Origin: a virus
Reading direction: 5' to 3' (one strand)
IMG/VR virus record: IMGVR_UViG_3300032294_000354
Coordinates: 1-36,721 of that record
DNA length: 36,721 nucleotides
This document shows, piece by piece, positions 28,866-36,451 of the stretch. Each line of letters opens with the position of its first letter. The first letter of the stretch is position 1. The notes below the pieces were generated by a model. The model saw only the letters and a program-made list of their open reading frames with translations, was not told the origin of the DNA and ran no database searches. Position numbers and translations under genes: made by a program.

Positions 28866-28946
28866 TTATTTGATCTTCCCCATCAGGAATCCAAAGCAGA
28901 TTCCAGCGAAAAATATTATTGCGATTGTTTGGGGTAGGTTGTTCAT
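28866..28946 (-). CDS. 26-residue membrane microprotein
   Basis: The ORF MNNLPQTIAIIFFAGICFGF continues LMGKIK: one hydrophobic helix and a basic tip. AGGGGGG lies about ten bases upstream of its ATG, at the very end of the preceding gene, and its ATG comes one base after that gene's TAA. It resembles the 28-residue microprotein at 26969 in size and layout. A chance ORF cannot be fully excluded. Confidence 0.55.
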   Translation of the reverse strand: MNNLPQTIAIIFFAGICFGFLMGKIK

Positions 28947-28947
28947 T

Positions 28948-29172
28948 TTAATAAACCCCCCTTTTCACTTCTTCCATTTTCAATTCATAAAGTTTAGTCG
29001 CTGCGCGCAATGTTATCAGAGCATCAGCAACGTCTAAAGTTTCCATTATCTTAATAAGATTCTTATATGCATAAGGGGTATAGTCTCCATTCAACTTATC
29101 TTCCACGCGCTCAGCGTGGGTGCGAGTGACTTGAACCGCACTCGCGTCGGTGTGTGTAGTAATGTTGTTCAT
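28948..29172 (-). CDS. Small helical protein, first gene of the leftward operon
   Basis: The 74-residue product (MNNITTHTDASAVQVTRTHAERVEDKLNGDYTPYAYKNLIKIMETLDVADALITLRAATKLYELKMEEVKRGVY) is helical. AGCAGG is too near the ATG for a ribosome site, but TTGACT/TATGTT stand exactly as in the other leaderless promoters. As first gene under a strong promoter it is likely made early; it may be a regulator. No family recognised. Confidence 0.68.
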   Translation of the reverse strand: MNNITTHTDASAVQVTRTHAERVEDKLNGDYTPYAYKNLIKIMETLDVADALITLRAATKLYELKMEEVKRGVY

Positions 29173-29178
29173 CCTGCT

Positions 29179-29206
29179 AACATACGCAATCGGTTTGAGT
29201 AGTCAA
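29179..29206 (-). promoter_or_regulatory. Leaderless-type promoter of the leftward operon
   Basis: On the minus strand TTGACT (29206-29201), a 16-base spacer and TATGTT (29184-29179) end six bases before the ATG at 29172. It is divergent from the terminase promoter; their -35 regions are only a few bases apart, so one factor bound between them could control both operons. Confidence 0.7.
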
Positions 29207-29210
29207 GGGA

Positions 29211-29238
29211 TTTTTAAAATATATTTTTATGATAGAAT
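29211..29238 (+). promoter_or_regulatory. Extended -10 promoter of the late (terminase) operon
   Basis: TGATAGAAT (29230-29238) is an extended -10 (TG-n-TAGAAT) that ends six bases before the ATG at 29245. The expected -35 is only TTTTTA, so the extended -10 or an activator must compensate, a usual feature of late phage promoters. The start of transcription would be at the ATG. Confidence 0.5.
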
Positions 29239-29244
29239 GGGAGC

Positions 29245-29901
29245 ATGGAAGCGATGCCAAGCGATGCGCCATTGGCGCAGGACAAAGGGAAGAACGGCAA
29301 GCCATCCCTATTTAATGATCAGGTTGCGCAGGAGGTTATTGATGCATGCCGTAGCGGGTTTACGATTGAGAAAGCGGCTGCCTTGGTAGGCTTATCGCCT
29401 AGCACAATAAAATCATGGTGCACTCGCAAGCCTGAGTTTGCGCGTAGGGTGGAGACTGCGAGAAAAAAGCATGAGTTGGCCCTCCTGCGCGACATCGAAC
29501 TAGCAGGTCAAAAAAGTTGGCAGGCTAAGGCATGGATGGCGGAAAGGATATATTCCTATGCGGTCCCTAGCGCGCGCGTGCAGGTTAACGGCAGCGTTGA
29601 GCACGGACTAAGCGCAGGACTAGCGCAGATATTAGCAGGATCTCTATCGAAAAAAGAAAAGCCTGCGCAAGTAATTGAAGCGCAAGCAATTGAAGAGAGG
29701 ATTAGTTTGCCTCATAGTAAACGCAATGCTTATTGTGCGACATTAGAAGACGCGCCAAAAGTTGACGCTGCCAAGCCTGAGGAGTCCGCCATACCTTCCG
29801 CGCCAAAGCGCAAGCGACATGTGCCGATGAGAAGACGGCCAGCGCGCAAGGTTGGGGTAGGGGATACGACCACGCCCCTCCCTACCCCCCCATCCCCATA
29901 A
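29245..29901 (+). CDS. Terminase small subunit-like DNA-binding protein
   Basis: The 218-residue protein lies directly before the large terminase gene. Residues about 25-105 form the usual helix-turn-helix of small terminases: LFNDQVAQEVIDACRSGFTIEKAAALVGLSPSTIKSWCTRKPEFARRVETARKKHELALLRDIELAGQKSWQAKAWMAERIY. It should bind the packaging site and stimulate the motor. The C-terminal part is disordered and basic (KPKRKRHVPMRRRPARK), then Pro/Thr-rich. The first ATG (29245) fits the promoter geometry; an ATG at 29254 has GGAG at good spacing and could be used instead. Confidence 0.75.
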   Translation: MEAMPSDAPLAQDKGKNGKPSLFNDQVAQEVIDACRSGFTIEKAAALVGLSPSTIKSWCTRKPEFARRVETARKKHELALLRDIELAGQKSWQAKAWMAERIYSYAVPSARVQVNGSVEHGLSAGLAQILAGSLSKKEKPAQVIEAQAIEERISLPHSKRNAYCATLEDAPKVDAAKPEESAIPSAPKRKRHVPMRRRPARKVGVGDTTTPLPTPPSP

Positions 29902-29956
29902 AAAAATTTCCATACCCCCCCAAGTATTTGCGACACAAAATAAAAAGAGGTCTATA

Positions 29957-31393
29957 GTGGGCAAAACAACCAAACCCCCCAAGCGCACACCAGAGGAGAT
30001 TTTAGCGGAAATCCAGACACCAGCAGGATTCGCAAAACATGTGCTTGGACTTGAGTTATATGATTGGCAGAGAAAGGTTTTGCGCGACTTACAAGACAAA
30101 GATTGCCGAGTTGCGCTCAAGGCAGCCAACGGATCAGGCAAGACCAGCACAGTAATCGCCTCCATTTTAATTTGGCATGCGTTCTGTTTTAAGGGAAGCA
30201 TCGCTACGACAACCGCTGGCGTTTGGAGGCAGGTCGAGAAACAATTGTGGCCTAGCCTGCGCAAGCACATTGCGCGAGTAGGCGGAAATTGGGAAGTCAC
30301 ATCAGGCGAAATCCGCTACATATTTCCAGACGGCAACATGAGCAGGATCGTTGGCTACAGCGCAACAGACCCAGGGCGAGCGGAAGGGTTCCATGCCGAT
30401 GACCACGACACCATGCCGTTGCTGATTGTGGTGGACGAAGCCAAGTCAATTCCTGACCCACTCTTCGAGGCTCTGTGGCGTTGCCAACCAACTCGCGTAT
30501 TGCTCGCCTCCAGCCCTGGTGCGAGTACAGGCGCGTTCTATCGCGCATTCACCAAGGAATCTGCGATGTGGAAGAAGCACACAGTAACAGCGTTTGACTG
30601 CCCCCACATCACCAAGGCGCAAATCGACGAGGTGATGCAGAGGTACGGCGAGAAACATCCCCTCACTCGCTCAATGGTCTATGGCGAGTTTGTGGATATC
30701 GGATCGGAAAGCTTAGTCATTAACTACAACTCCCTCCAGGGTTGCCAGAACAGCCCACCTGACTTTAAGCCTGGGAGCAGGACCGCTGGGGTAGACTTTG
30801 CAGCAGGTGGCGATTGCAACGTCCTATGCATTCGAGATGGGAACAAGATCCTTCCCATGATTGCATGGCGCGATAAGGACACAATGGCAGCGGTTGGCAA
30901 GTTCATCATCGAGTTTAAGAAGGCTGGGTTAAAGCCAGAAGACATCTATGCGGACGCGAGTGGATTGGGTATGCCGATGTGCGATGCCTTGGCCGAGGCT
31001 GGGTGGAGGGTGAACAGGGTAAACTTTGGTGGCACGCCCAACGATGCTGATGCCTACACCAACAAGTCGGCTGAGATGTGGTTTAACATGTCAAAGAAGA
31101 TTGGGGATCGCGAGATCATCCTTCCAGAGGATGACGATGACCTAATGGCGCAATTGACCTGTCGCAGGACTGTGACCAACAGCAGGGGTAAGCTTGGGGT
31201 GGAATCTAAGGATTCCTTGCGCAGCAGGGGTATAGCCAGCCCTGATCGAGCGGATGCGTTGGCATTGTGCCTGGATGGTGGTAATATCCGCTGGGACTTG
31301 ACTTTCCCCACGGAAAGGCCAACTTGGAAGACGTTAAACCAAATGATGGAGTCGCACGACCCTGTCATGGCTGGCTTTGACGCAGGAGGATAA
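29957..31393 (+). CDS. terL: Terminase large subunit
   Basis: The 478-residue packaging motor begins at a GTG with AGAGG six bases upstream. The ATPase has an adenine-binding YDWQRKVLRDL near 35-45, Walker A AANGSGKT (56-63), Walker B LLIVVDEAKS with Asp 160-Glu 161, and coupling motif LLASSPGA (182-189). The RNase-H-like nuclease shows Asp 280 (AGVDFAAGGDCNV), Asp 333 (IYADASGLG) and a late Asp in SPDRADALALCL. It cuts concatemeric DNA and drives it into the procapsid. Length is normal. It is followed by small membrane proteins and the portal gene. Confidence 0.93.
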   Translation: MGKTTKPPKRTPEEILAEIQTPAGFAKHVLGLELYDWQRKVLRDLQDKDCRVALKAANGSGKTSTVIASILIWHAFCFKGSIATTTAGVWRQVEKQLWPSLRKHIARVGGNWEVTSGEIRYIFPDGNMSRIVGYSATDPGRAEGFHADDHDTMPLLIVVDEAKSIPDPLFEALWRCQPTRVLLASSPGASTGAFYRAFTKESAMWKKHTVTAFDCPHITKAQIDEVMQRYGEKHPLTRSMVYGEFVDIGSESLVINYNSLQGCQNSPPDFKPGSRTAGVDFAAGGDCNVLCIRDGNKILPMIAWRDKDTMAAVGKFIIEFKKAGLKPEDIYADASGLGMPMCDALAEAGWRVNRVNFGGTPNDADAYTNKSAEMWFNMSKKIGDREIILPEDDDDLMAQLTCRRTVTNSRGKLGVESKDSLRSRGIASPDRADALALCLDGGNIRWDLTFPTERPTWKTLNQMMESHDPVMAGFDAGG

Positions 31394-31398
31394 ACACT

Positions 31399-31569
31399 AT
31401 GAATATTTGGAATTGGATTACTTCAAACTGGCAAGAGATCGTTGCTGCCCTAGGCGGTATCGTTCTTGCTGCTCGCATTATTGTTAAACTGACACCGACC
31501 CCAGCGGATGATACGTTCTTGGAAAAGATCGTAAACTTCCTCAAGACAGTCGGACTGAATATTAAATAA
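31399..31569 (+). CDS. 56-residue membrane protein, holin candidate
   Basis: AGGAGGA precedes the ATG with good spacing. The product MNIWNWITSNWQEIVAALGG continues IVLAARIIVKLTPTPADDTFLEKIVNFLKTVGLNIK: one membrane helix (about 13-31), then LTPTPxDD and an amphipathic C-terminal helix. This exact plan (IVKLTPTPxDD) recurs as a small protein in many phages, often near lysis genes. A holin or holin-like role is likely but not shown. It lies between terminase and the spanin-like pair. Confidence 0.72.
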   Translation: MNIWNWITSNWQEIVAALGGIVLAARIIVKLTPTPADDTFLEKIVNFLKTVGLNIK

Positions 31570-31575
31570 TCTTTT

Positions 31576-31764
31576 GTGCTGCGTGCAATCCTTGAGATCA
31601 TCGCAGCCGTCTTTCGCATTATTCCAGGTTGGAAGCAGAAGCGCACTCAGAACCTTGAGAAAGAGTGGCGCAACAATCGCAAAGCTATTGATAGTGATCT
31701 GCGCGGTGAATCTTGGTGGGTGCGCAACAACGACACCAGTAACCCACACGACAGGGATAGTTGA
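31576..31764 (+). CDS. Short membrane-anchored basic protein (inner-spanin-like)
   Basis: A GTG at 31576 starts a 62-residue frame: an N-terminal hydrophobic helix (LRAILEIIAAVFRIIPGW), then a charged helix (KQKRTQNLEKEWRNNRKAIDSDLRGE) and a polar end. Another gene with a lipoprotein signal overlaps it in the +1 frame, which is the arrangement of Rz/Rz1. It is short for an inner spanin, and no ribosome site is clear, so the call is tentative. Confidence 0.48.
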   Translation: MLRAILEIIAAVFRIIPGWKQKRTQNLEKEWRNNRKAIDSDLRGESWWVRNNDTSNPHDRDS

Positions 31765-31894
31765 AGAGCTGATGAAAGATCCGACCTACATTGAGATTCG
31801 TCGCGGTACTCCTGGTGCGCGCGAATGGGCAAGGAAAGCCTTGAATGCGGTCAACGATCTTTCTTATGAACTAAAGACTGAGAGAAATAAATAA
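31655..31894 (+). CDS. Lipoprotein in the +1 frame (outer-spanin-like)
   Basis: From a TTG at 31655 the frame gives MRKSGATIAKLLIVICAVNLGGC, a textbook lipoprotein signal: basic start, hydrophobic core, lipobox L-G-G-C with Cys 23. The mature part is 57 residues (ATTTPVTHTTGIVEELMKDPTYIEI...LSYELKTERNK) and helical at the end. The frame is open from 31574, but upstream codons have no signal-peptide sense. It overlaps the inner-spanin-like gene by 110 bases in the +1 frame and ends just before the portal gene. An outer-membrane spanin role is inferred; the start codon is uncertain. Confidence 0.62.
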   Translation: MRKSGATIAKLLIVICAVNLGGCATTTPVTHTTGIVEELMKDPTYIEIRRGTPGAREWARKALNAVNDLSYELKTERNK

Positions 31895-31895
31895 T

Positions 31896-33764
31896 ATGGC
31901 AACTAATCAAGAGAAGAACAATCGTCGCGGAGATTACTACCAGAGGATTATTGATTGCCTGAACCAACGCGAAACCTGGGAGAACCGCCAGCGGTTGTTC
32001 TATCAAGCTCGCTACTTTGGTGTTCGCCGTAAGGTCAAGCCTTGGCCAACAGCAGCCGACCTGCACGTTCAGTTGATCGACACGGCGATTGAGCGTCTCA
32101 AGCCCTCCTTCGTCAACAGCGCGATTGGCAACGACATTCTCTCCAGCTTCGTTCCGATGCGTCAGCAGTTGACTCCGATTACTGTTACCGCCGAGCGTTG
32201 GTTTGATTACAAAATGCGCGAGCAGTCTAACTTCCAGAAAGAGATTGTGTCCGTCATCGACAACTTGCTTCTCTATGGTCGCGGTGTTGCCAAGGTTGTT
32301 TGGGACGATCAAAACAAGCGGATCGGCTTCGAGGCCATCGATCCTTTTCATTTGATTGTTCCTCAGTACACCAAGGAACTTAAAGACGCAGACTTCATCG
32401 TCCACATCATTTCCACTTCCGTTGATAGCTACAAGACCAACCCTCTCTACAAGCAGGACGAAAACTTTATCAAAACAATTGCTGGCAAGCCAAACAACGC
32501 TGTTGGACTTCGCAGCGAGATCCAAGACGAGATCTATCGTCGCGAAGGCATCACGCAGGAAGCTGAAGAAGATCGGATCATCTTGTGGGAAATGTACACT
32601 CCGTCGAAGGACGGATGGTTGGTTGAGACATTCTCCCCTCTTGTAGTCAACGAGAACGTGCGAAAACCCTTTACCCTCCCATACGAACACGGCGAACCTC
32701 CGTTTGTTGATTTCCCATATGAAATCACAGGTGGCGGTTGGTATAGTCCTCGCGGGGTAGCTGAAATCCTCCTCCCTGGCGAAAACCTCCTAAACAAGCT
32801 CAAGAACTCGCTCTCTGACTATGTAGAGCTGGCCAACCGCCCTGTTTTCGAAGCGCAGAATCCAGTATCGCTGAACACAGCGAACTTGAGGATGCAGCCT
32901 GGTCAGATCCTTCCGCAAGGATTGAAGCCTGTCCAGTTCAGCCAACCTCCGTTTGATTTTCAGAAGTTGATGCTCGACGAGCGTCAGCTTGCAGAGAATC
33001 GTATGGGTAATGCCGACTTTGGTGCTGGCTCGCAGTTTAATTCTGCTGACAGAAAAACCGCTGCCGAGATTCAAGCAATGCAGGGCCAGGCTGCTGCGTC
33101 TGGTGATTTGCGTAATCGCATCTTCCGAATGAGCTTGGCTCACCTCTTCCGTCAGTCTTGGGCGTTGTACGTCCAGTACGCGAAGGAAGATTTGATGTTC
33201 CGTTATGCCGACGATACTGGCGAGATGGTTCCTGAAGGAATCCATGAGCAGTACTCAATTGAGCCGAAGGGCGGACTTGACTTTATCAACCGCCAATTTG
33301 CATTGCAGAAATCAGTTGCTCGCATGCAGATGTTCCAAGGAAATCCCTACATCAACCAAGGAGAACTGGTAAAGTCAGTTCTTGAACAAGATGACCCTAG
33401 TCTCGTTAGAAAACTATTTACTGACCCGCAAGCAGGAGCAGGCGATCAAGCTGAAGATCAAGCGACAGAAATTGCGACCATGCTGGCCACAGGATTCCCT
33501 GTCGCGATTAAACCTAGCGATGATCACAAAGCGCACATATCGGTTCTCTTCGCGTTCAACCAAGCAGCGCAAATGCGTCAGCAGCCAGTAGACCAGAGTG
33601 CGGTTCAGGTTCTTATGGACCACTTGCAACAGCACTTGGCTGCGCTGGAACAGACCGATCCGAATACCTCCAGGGCAATTCAGAAACAACTTCGCGATGC
33701 AGCCAAGCCACAAGTACAACAGCAAGGCCAAGCACCGCAACAAATCCAACCACAGGTAATGTAA
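31896..33764 (+). CDS. Portal (head-tail connector) protein
   Basis: The 622-residue protein lies after terminase and before scaffold and capsid. Features are ADLHVQLIDTAIERLKPSFVNSAIGND, NFQKEIVSVIDNLLLYGRGVAKVVWDDQNKRIGFEAIDPFHLIVP, PFVDFPYEITGGGWYSPRGVAEILLPGENLLNKLKNSLSDYVELANRPVFEAQ, and RMGNADFGAGSQFNSADRKTAAEIQAMQGQAA, which follow the wing, stem and clip plan of podovirus portals, with the Ser/Thr-Ala-Glu-Ile helix usual in N4-gp56-capsid phages. The C-terminal 100 residues are Gln-rich and extended. It forms the dodecameric DNA channel and docks the motor. Confidence 0.85.
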   Translation: MATNQEKNNRRGDYYQRIIDCLNQRETWENRQRLFYQARYFGVRRKVKPWPTAADLHVQLIDTAIERLKPSFVNSAIGNDILSSFVPMRQQLTPITVTAERWFDYKMREQSNFQKEIVSVIDNLLLYGRGVAKVVWDDQNKRIGFEAIDPFHLIVPQYTKELKDADFIVHIISTSVDSYKTNPLYKQDENFIKTIAGKPNNAVGLRSEIQDEIYRREGITQEAEEDRIILWEMYTPSKDGWLVETFSPLVVNENVRKPFTLPYEHGEPPFVDFPYEITGGGWYSPRGVAEILLPGENLLNKLKNSLSDYVELANRPVFEAQNPVSLNTANLRMQPGQILPQGLKPVQFSQPPFDFQKLMLDERQLAENRMGNADFGAGSQFNSADRKTAAEIQAMQGQAAASGDLRNRIFRMSLAHLFRQSWALYVQYAKEDLMFRYADDTGEMVPEGIHEQYSIEPKGGLDFINRQFALQKSVARMQMFQGNPYINQGELVKSVLEQDDPSLVRKLFTDPQAGAGDQAEDQATEIATMLATGFPVAIKPSDDHKAHISVLFAFNQAAQMRQQPVDQSAVQVLMDHLQQHLAALEQTDPNTSRAIQKQLRDAAKPQVQQQGQAPQQIQPQVM

Positions 33765-33765
33765 T

Positions 33766-34515
33766 ATGGCAACCAAAACCACAACTTCAGCAGGAACAAC
33801 CATGAGTCCGATGGACATGGTGCAAAATCCTAATTTTTCATCCTTAATGCGAAATCAGGATTATTTCAATACACTTGCGCAATTGGTAGCAGATCGTCAA
33901 GCGCGAGGTGAAATGCCTAATCTAATGCCAATTGGTGGAACAGGAATTACTGAAGAGCAAAAGAAAAGGCTTTCTCCAGAAGAAAGAAGGAATCTTGACG
34001 AGGCAATAGCAATGCGCCAAAGCGGATCTAGTGGGCCAAATTACCAAGCTCCAAACCGACCCATTGCAACAACTGGAAGTAGAATGCCACAAGCAGGTTC
34101 AAACATTACTCAAATGGAGCCGATCCCCTCACAGGACGAAATTAATAAAAGAATGGAATTTATTAGGACACTTAATGAAAATCCAAGAATCCAAGAGTTC
34201 AGGAGAATTCCACCACCACAAATTGCCAATCAGCAGGGTGTATTTCAAATGCCAGCGCAACAACCGCTTTCAGCAAATGTACCAGTTGTGAATCAATCGG
34301 CACAACTAAGACCACAGATGCAGAACTATAACCAAATGCTTCAGCAGGGAATGCGCAGGAATCAAGACATGAACCAAGCAGTTCAGAACATCGCAGCTCC
34401 TGCTGGTCCAGCCAGAAGTTTCTCTCAGGTTGCAGGTAGAACTCGTCGCATGAACCGCATGTCTAGACAGCCTCGCAACAACTCCCTCGCCCCTAGCAAT
34501 CAGAAGTTAATTTAA
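33766..34515 (+). CDS. Gln/Asn/Pro-rich virion-operon protein, unknown
   Basis: The 249-residue product begins one base after the portal stop. It is largely disordered: helical at about 18-90 (DYFNTLAQLVADRQARGEMPN; EEQKKRLSPEERRNLDEAIAMRQ), then repetitive Gln/Pro/Asn sequence and a basic end (SRQPRNNSLAPSNQKLI). Such proteins in this place may be head-associated or assembly factors. No family recognised. It is followed by an independent promoter. Confidence 0.65.
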   Translation: MATKTTTSAGTTMSPMDMVQNPNFSSLMRNQDYFNTLAQLVADRQARGEMPNLMPIGGTGITEEQKKRLSPEERRNLDEAIAMRQSGSSGPNYQAPNRPIATTGSRMPQAGSNITQMEPIPSQDEINKRMEFIRTLNENPRIQEFRRIPPPQIANQQGVFQMPAQQPLSANVPVVNQSAQLRPQMQNYNQMLQQGMRRNQDMNQAVQNIAAPAGPARSFSQVAGRTRRMNRMSRQPRNNSLAPSNQKLI

Positions 34516-34518
34516 GCC

Positions 34519-34546
34519 TTGACTTTATAGCTACATCCGCTTGTAT
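34519..34546 (+). promoter_or_regulatory. Leaderless-type promoter for the methyltransferase
   Basis: TTGACT (34519-34524) lies 34 bases before the ATG at 34553. With 16-base spacing the -10 is TTGTAT (34541-34546); with 17 it is TGTATT (34542-34547), a better match. No Shine-Dalgarno fits. It starts four bases after the stop of the preceding gene, so it could let the methyltransferase and capsid genes be expressed apart from the terminase promoter. Confidence 0.58.
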
Positions 34547-34552
34547 TGGCGG

Positions 34553-35083
34553 ATGGCAGTACCAGTAATGCGCGATGCATTCCAAGCCGAAGGCTTGGCA
34601 AAACTTTGTAAGTGGGCAAATCAGAATGGCGCGATTGGCAAGTGTGTTGAGATTGGATCATATAGTGGCGAGGGTACTGTGGTACTAGCTGATTATTTTA
34701 AAGAAGTACTGGCAGTAGATCCCTGGGAGAATGGGTACGATCCGAACGATGTGGCAAGCCACCAATGCCCAATGGAAGATGTTTTTAATGCCTTTACCGA
34801 AAGAACCAAGCCTAAGGGCAACGTAACCTTCTCTCGCGGTAAGAGCCTGGATGCGCTTGAGTTTGTTGCCGACGGATCGCTTGACATGGTTTATGTTGAC
34901 GGAGATCATAGGTACGAGGGTGCAGTTGCCGACATCAAAGGATGGTTGCCCAAGCTAAGAAAGGGTGGATGCATGACAGGCCACGACTTCAGCTTCCCAG
35001 CAGTAAGACAGGCACTCTCAGAGACTTTCACAGGCGATTACTTGGCCTTATTCCAGGGCGATAGCTGGGGGTACATAGTATGA
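34553..35083 (+). CDS. Class I SAM-dependent methyltransferase
   Basis: The ATG at 34553 was chosen over an upstream TTG because it fits the promoter spacing. The 176-residue enzyme has motif I VEIGSYSGEGTVVLADY, an acidic strand end VLAVDPWENG, and the later block SLDMVYVDGDHRYEGAVADIKGWLPKLRKGGCMTGHDFSFP, typical of Methyltransf_24 enzymes that act on small molecules or sugars. Its place in a virion operon is odd; it may modify a virion glycan or small molecule. Overlaps the next gene by ATGA. Confidence 0.8.
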   Translation: MAVPVMRDAFQAEGLAKLCKWANQNGAIGKCVEIGSYSGEGTVVLADYFKEVLAVDPWENGYDPNDVASHQCPMEDVFNAFTERTKPKGNVTFSRGKSLDALEFVADGSLDMVYVDGDHRYEGAVADIKGWLPKLRKGGCMTGHDFSFPAVRQALSETFTGDYLALFQGDSWGYIV

Positions 35084-35403
35084 GAAGACTACGCGCAATT
35101 ATGGCCTTTATCCGCCACCAGGAGTGGGTAGACGAGCCTAAGTGGGAAGCGGAGGATGAAAGAGCGTTAACTGGATTCCTTGGCAGCCTAACTGGCAAGA
35201 AGCTTGGACTGATTCTTCTTAACCTTACATTGCGCCAAAATGCCTCCGCAGTAGAGAAAAATGCGGATTCACTTGCAGAGGCTTGTGGATATGCTAAAGG
35301 ATTTCGAGGTTGTGTTGCGACAATTGAGTCGTTATGCAGCCCCAAACAAAACTCGCCCATCCTCGACAGTAGGGATGGGGCCGATGAACCTGCTGTCAAT
35401 TAA
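35080..35403 (+). CDS. Conserved-type small protein, unknown (107 residues)
   Basis: The product begins MRRLRAIMAFIRHQEWVDEPKWEAEDERALTGFLGSLTGKKLGLILLNLTLRQNASAVEKNADSLAEACGYAKGFRGCVATIESL. The pattern (FLxSxTGxxLxxxLxNxxLRQ... CGYAxGFRxxxxxIExL) resembles small phage proteins found next to capsid and scaffold genes. It is linked by ATGA to the methyltransferase. A 7-bp hairpin (CCCATCC/GGATGGG, 35356-35379) lies in its 3' end, before the scaffold gene. Confidence 0.66.
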   Translation: MRRLRAIMAFIRHQEWVDEPKWEAEDERALTGFLGSLTGKKLGLILLNLTLRQNASAVEKNADSLAEACGYAKGFRGCVATIESLCSPKQNSPILDSRDGADEPAVN

Positions 35404-35452
35404 CCTGCTATTCAGAATGACTCCCTGAGTGGCGGCGTAAGAAAGGGTCAAC

Positions 35453-36418
35453 ATGGCGGATTCCAAAGAACCAACTGAACTTGATATGCTGAAGATAGCA
35501 GCAGCATTTGACGCTGGGTTAGATGAAGTACCAGAAGATAATGTTGAGGCTACTAAAGAAGTTAAGCAGGAGGTTGAAAGTAGTGATAACTCGGAGAAAC
35601 CTACGACTCCAGAAAACGCCGAACCAAAATCCACATCGAACGATGCGGTGGTAGATGAAGTCCCTAAGACTGAAACTACATCAACAAGCTCTTTAAAAAC
35701 GCAATCTGATGAACCCAAGTCAGAGTCAGCTTCCGAAAAGAAGCAAAGCAAGTACCAAAAGGCACAGTCTCGACTCGCCAAAGAGTGGGACGATGTCAAA
35801 GCGGAACGTGCAAGACTCCAGGCTGAGAGAGAAGCCATTGAAGCAGCCAAGACTGCAAGGGCTGGTCAAGAAGCTCCTCCAGCAAAGACAGAGGCAAGTT
35901 CTAGCAAGTTTAGCGCGGATGACTATCGCGAAGCCGCAAAAAGCTATCGTGACGAAGGCCGTGATGATCTTGCAAAACTCGCTGAAAGCAAAGCCAACGA
36001 GATTGAAACTGCTGGCAAGAGAGAGAACGAGCAGAAGGCACAGGCAGAATGGAAAAACTCCTGGGACCAAAACCTTTTGCGAGAAGTCGAAGCGAATCCA
36101 GAATTAAAGGATTCTTCGACCAATCTCTACAAAGCAGTATCGACCTTGTTACAGCAACACGCGATTCTTAGGAACTATCCTAACGGAATCAATGATGCTG
36201 TAGGATTGGCAAAGATGAGGCTCAAGGCGGACGCTGCCTCTGACTTGGAAAAGAAGATTGCAAAGTATGAGTCTGAATTGACTCAACTAAGAAAGGCAAC
36301 GACACCTGCAAGCGGTCAACCTTCTGGCCCTGCTCGCGTTAAAGCTTTTCACGAACTCTCCTCGGAGGAGCAAGGGCGTGAATTGATGAAAATGGCAGCA
36401 GAGGCGGATAGATCGTAA
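35453..36418 (+). CDS. Scaffolding protein (putative)
   Basis: The 321-residue protein directly precedes the capsid gene. It has an acidic disordered N-terminus (Glu/Asp/Ser/Thr-rich, residues 1-95), a long charged coiled coil (SKYQKAQSRLAKEWDDVKAERARLQAEREAIEAAKTARAG; about 96-140), helices with Ala/Lys/Glu, and a basic C-terminal helix. This is the usual form of podovirus scaffolds that organise the capsid protein and are lost on maturation. AAAGGG lies six bases before the ATG. The call rests on position and composition. Confidence 0.75.
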   Translation: MADSKEPTELDMLKIAAAFDAGLDEVPEDNVEATKEVKQEVESSDNSEKPTTPENAEPKSTSNDAVVDEVPKTETTSTSSLKTQSDEPKSESASEKKQSKYQKAQSRLAKEWDDVKAERARLQAEREAIEAAKTARAGQEAPPAKTEASSSKFSADDYREAAKSYRDEGRDDLAKLAESKANEIETAGKRENEQKAQAEWKNSWDQNLLREVEANPELKDSSTNLYKAVSTLLQQHAILRNYPNGINDAVGLAKMRLKADAASDLEKKIAKYESELTQLRKATTPASGQPSGPARVKAFHELSSEEQGRELMKMAAEADRS

Positions 36419-36451
36419 AATAGGTTAGTTGTTTAAAAGGAAAATAATAAA

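Noticed and set aside
29743-30300. Leftward 185-codon ORF
   Set aside because: Antisense to the end of the small terminase and the Walker A region of the large terminase; a shadow ORF.
31851-32690. Leftward 279-codon ORF
   Set aside because: It lies wholly antisense to the portal gene, whose sequence is clearly protein-like and in operon context; no ribosome site.
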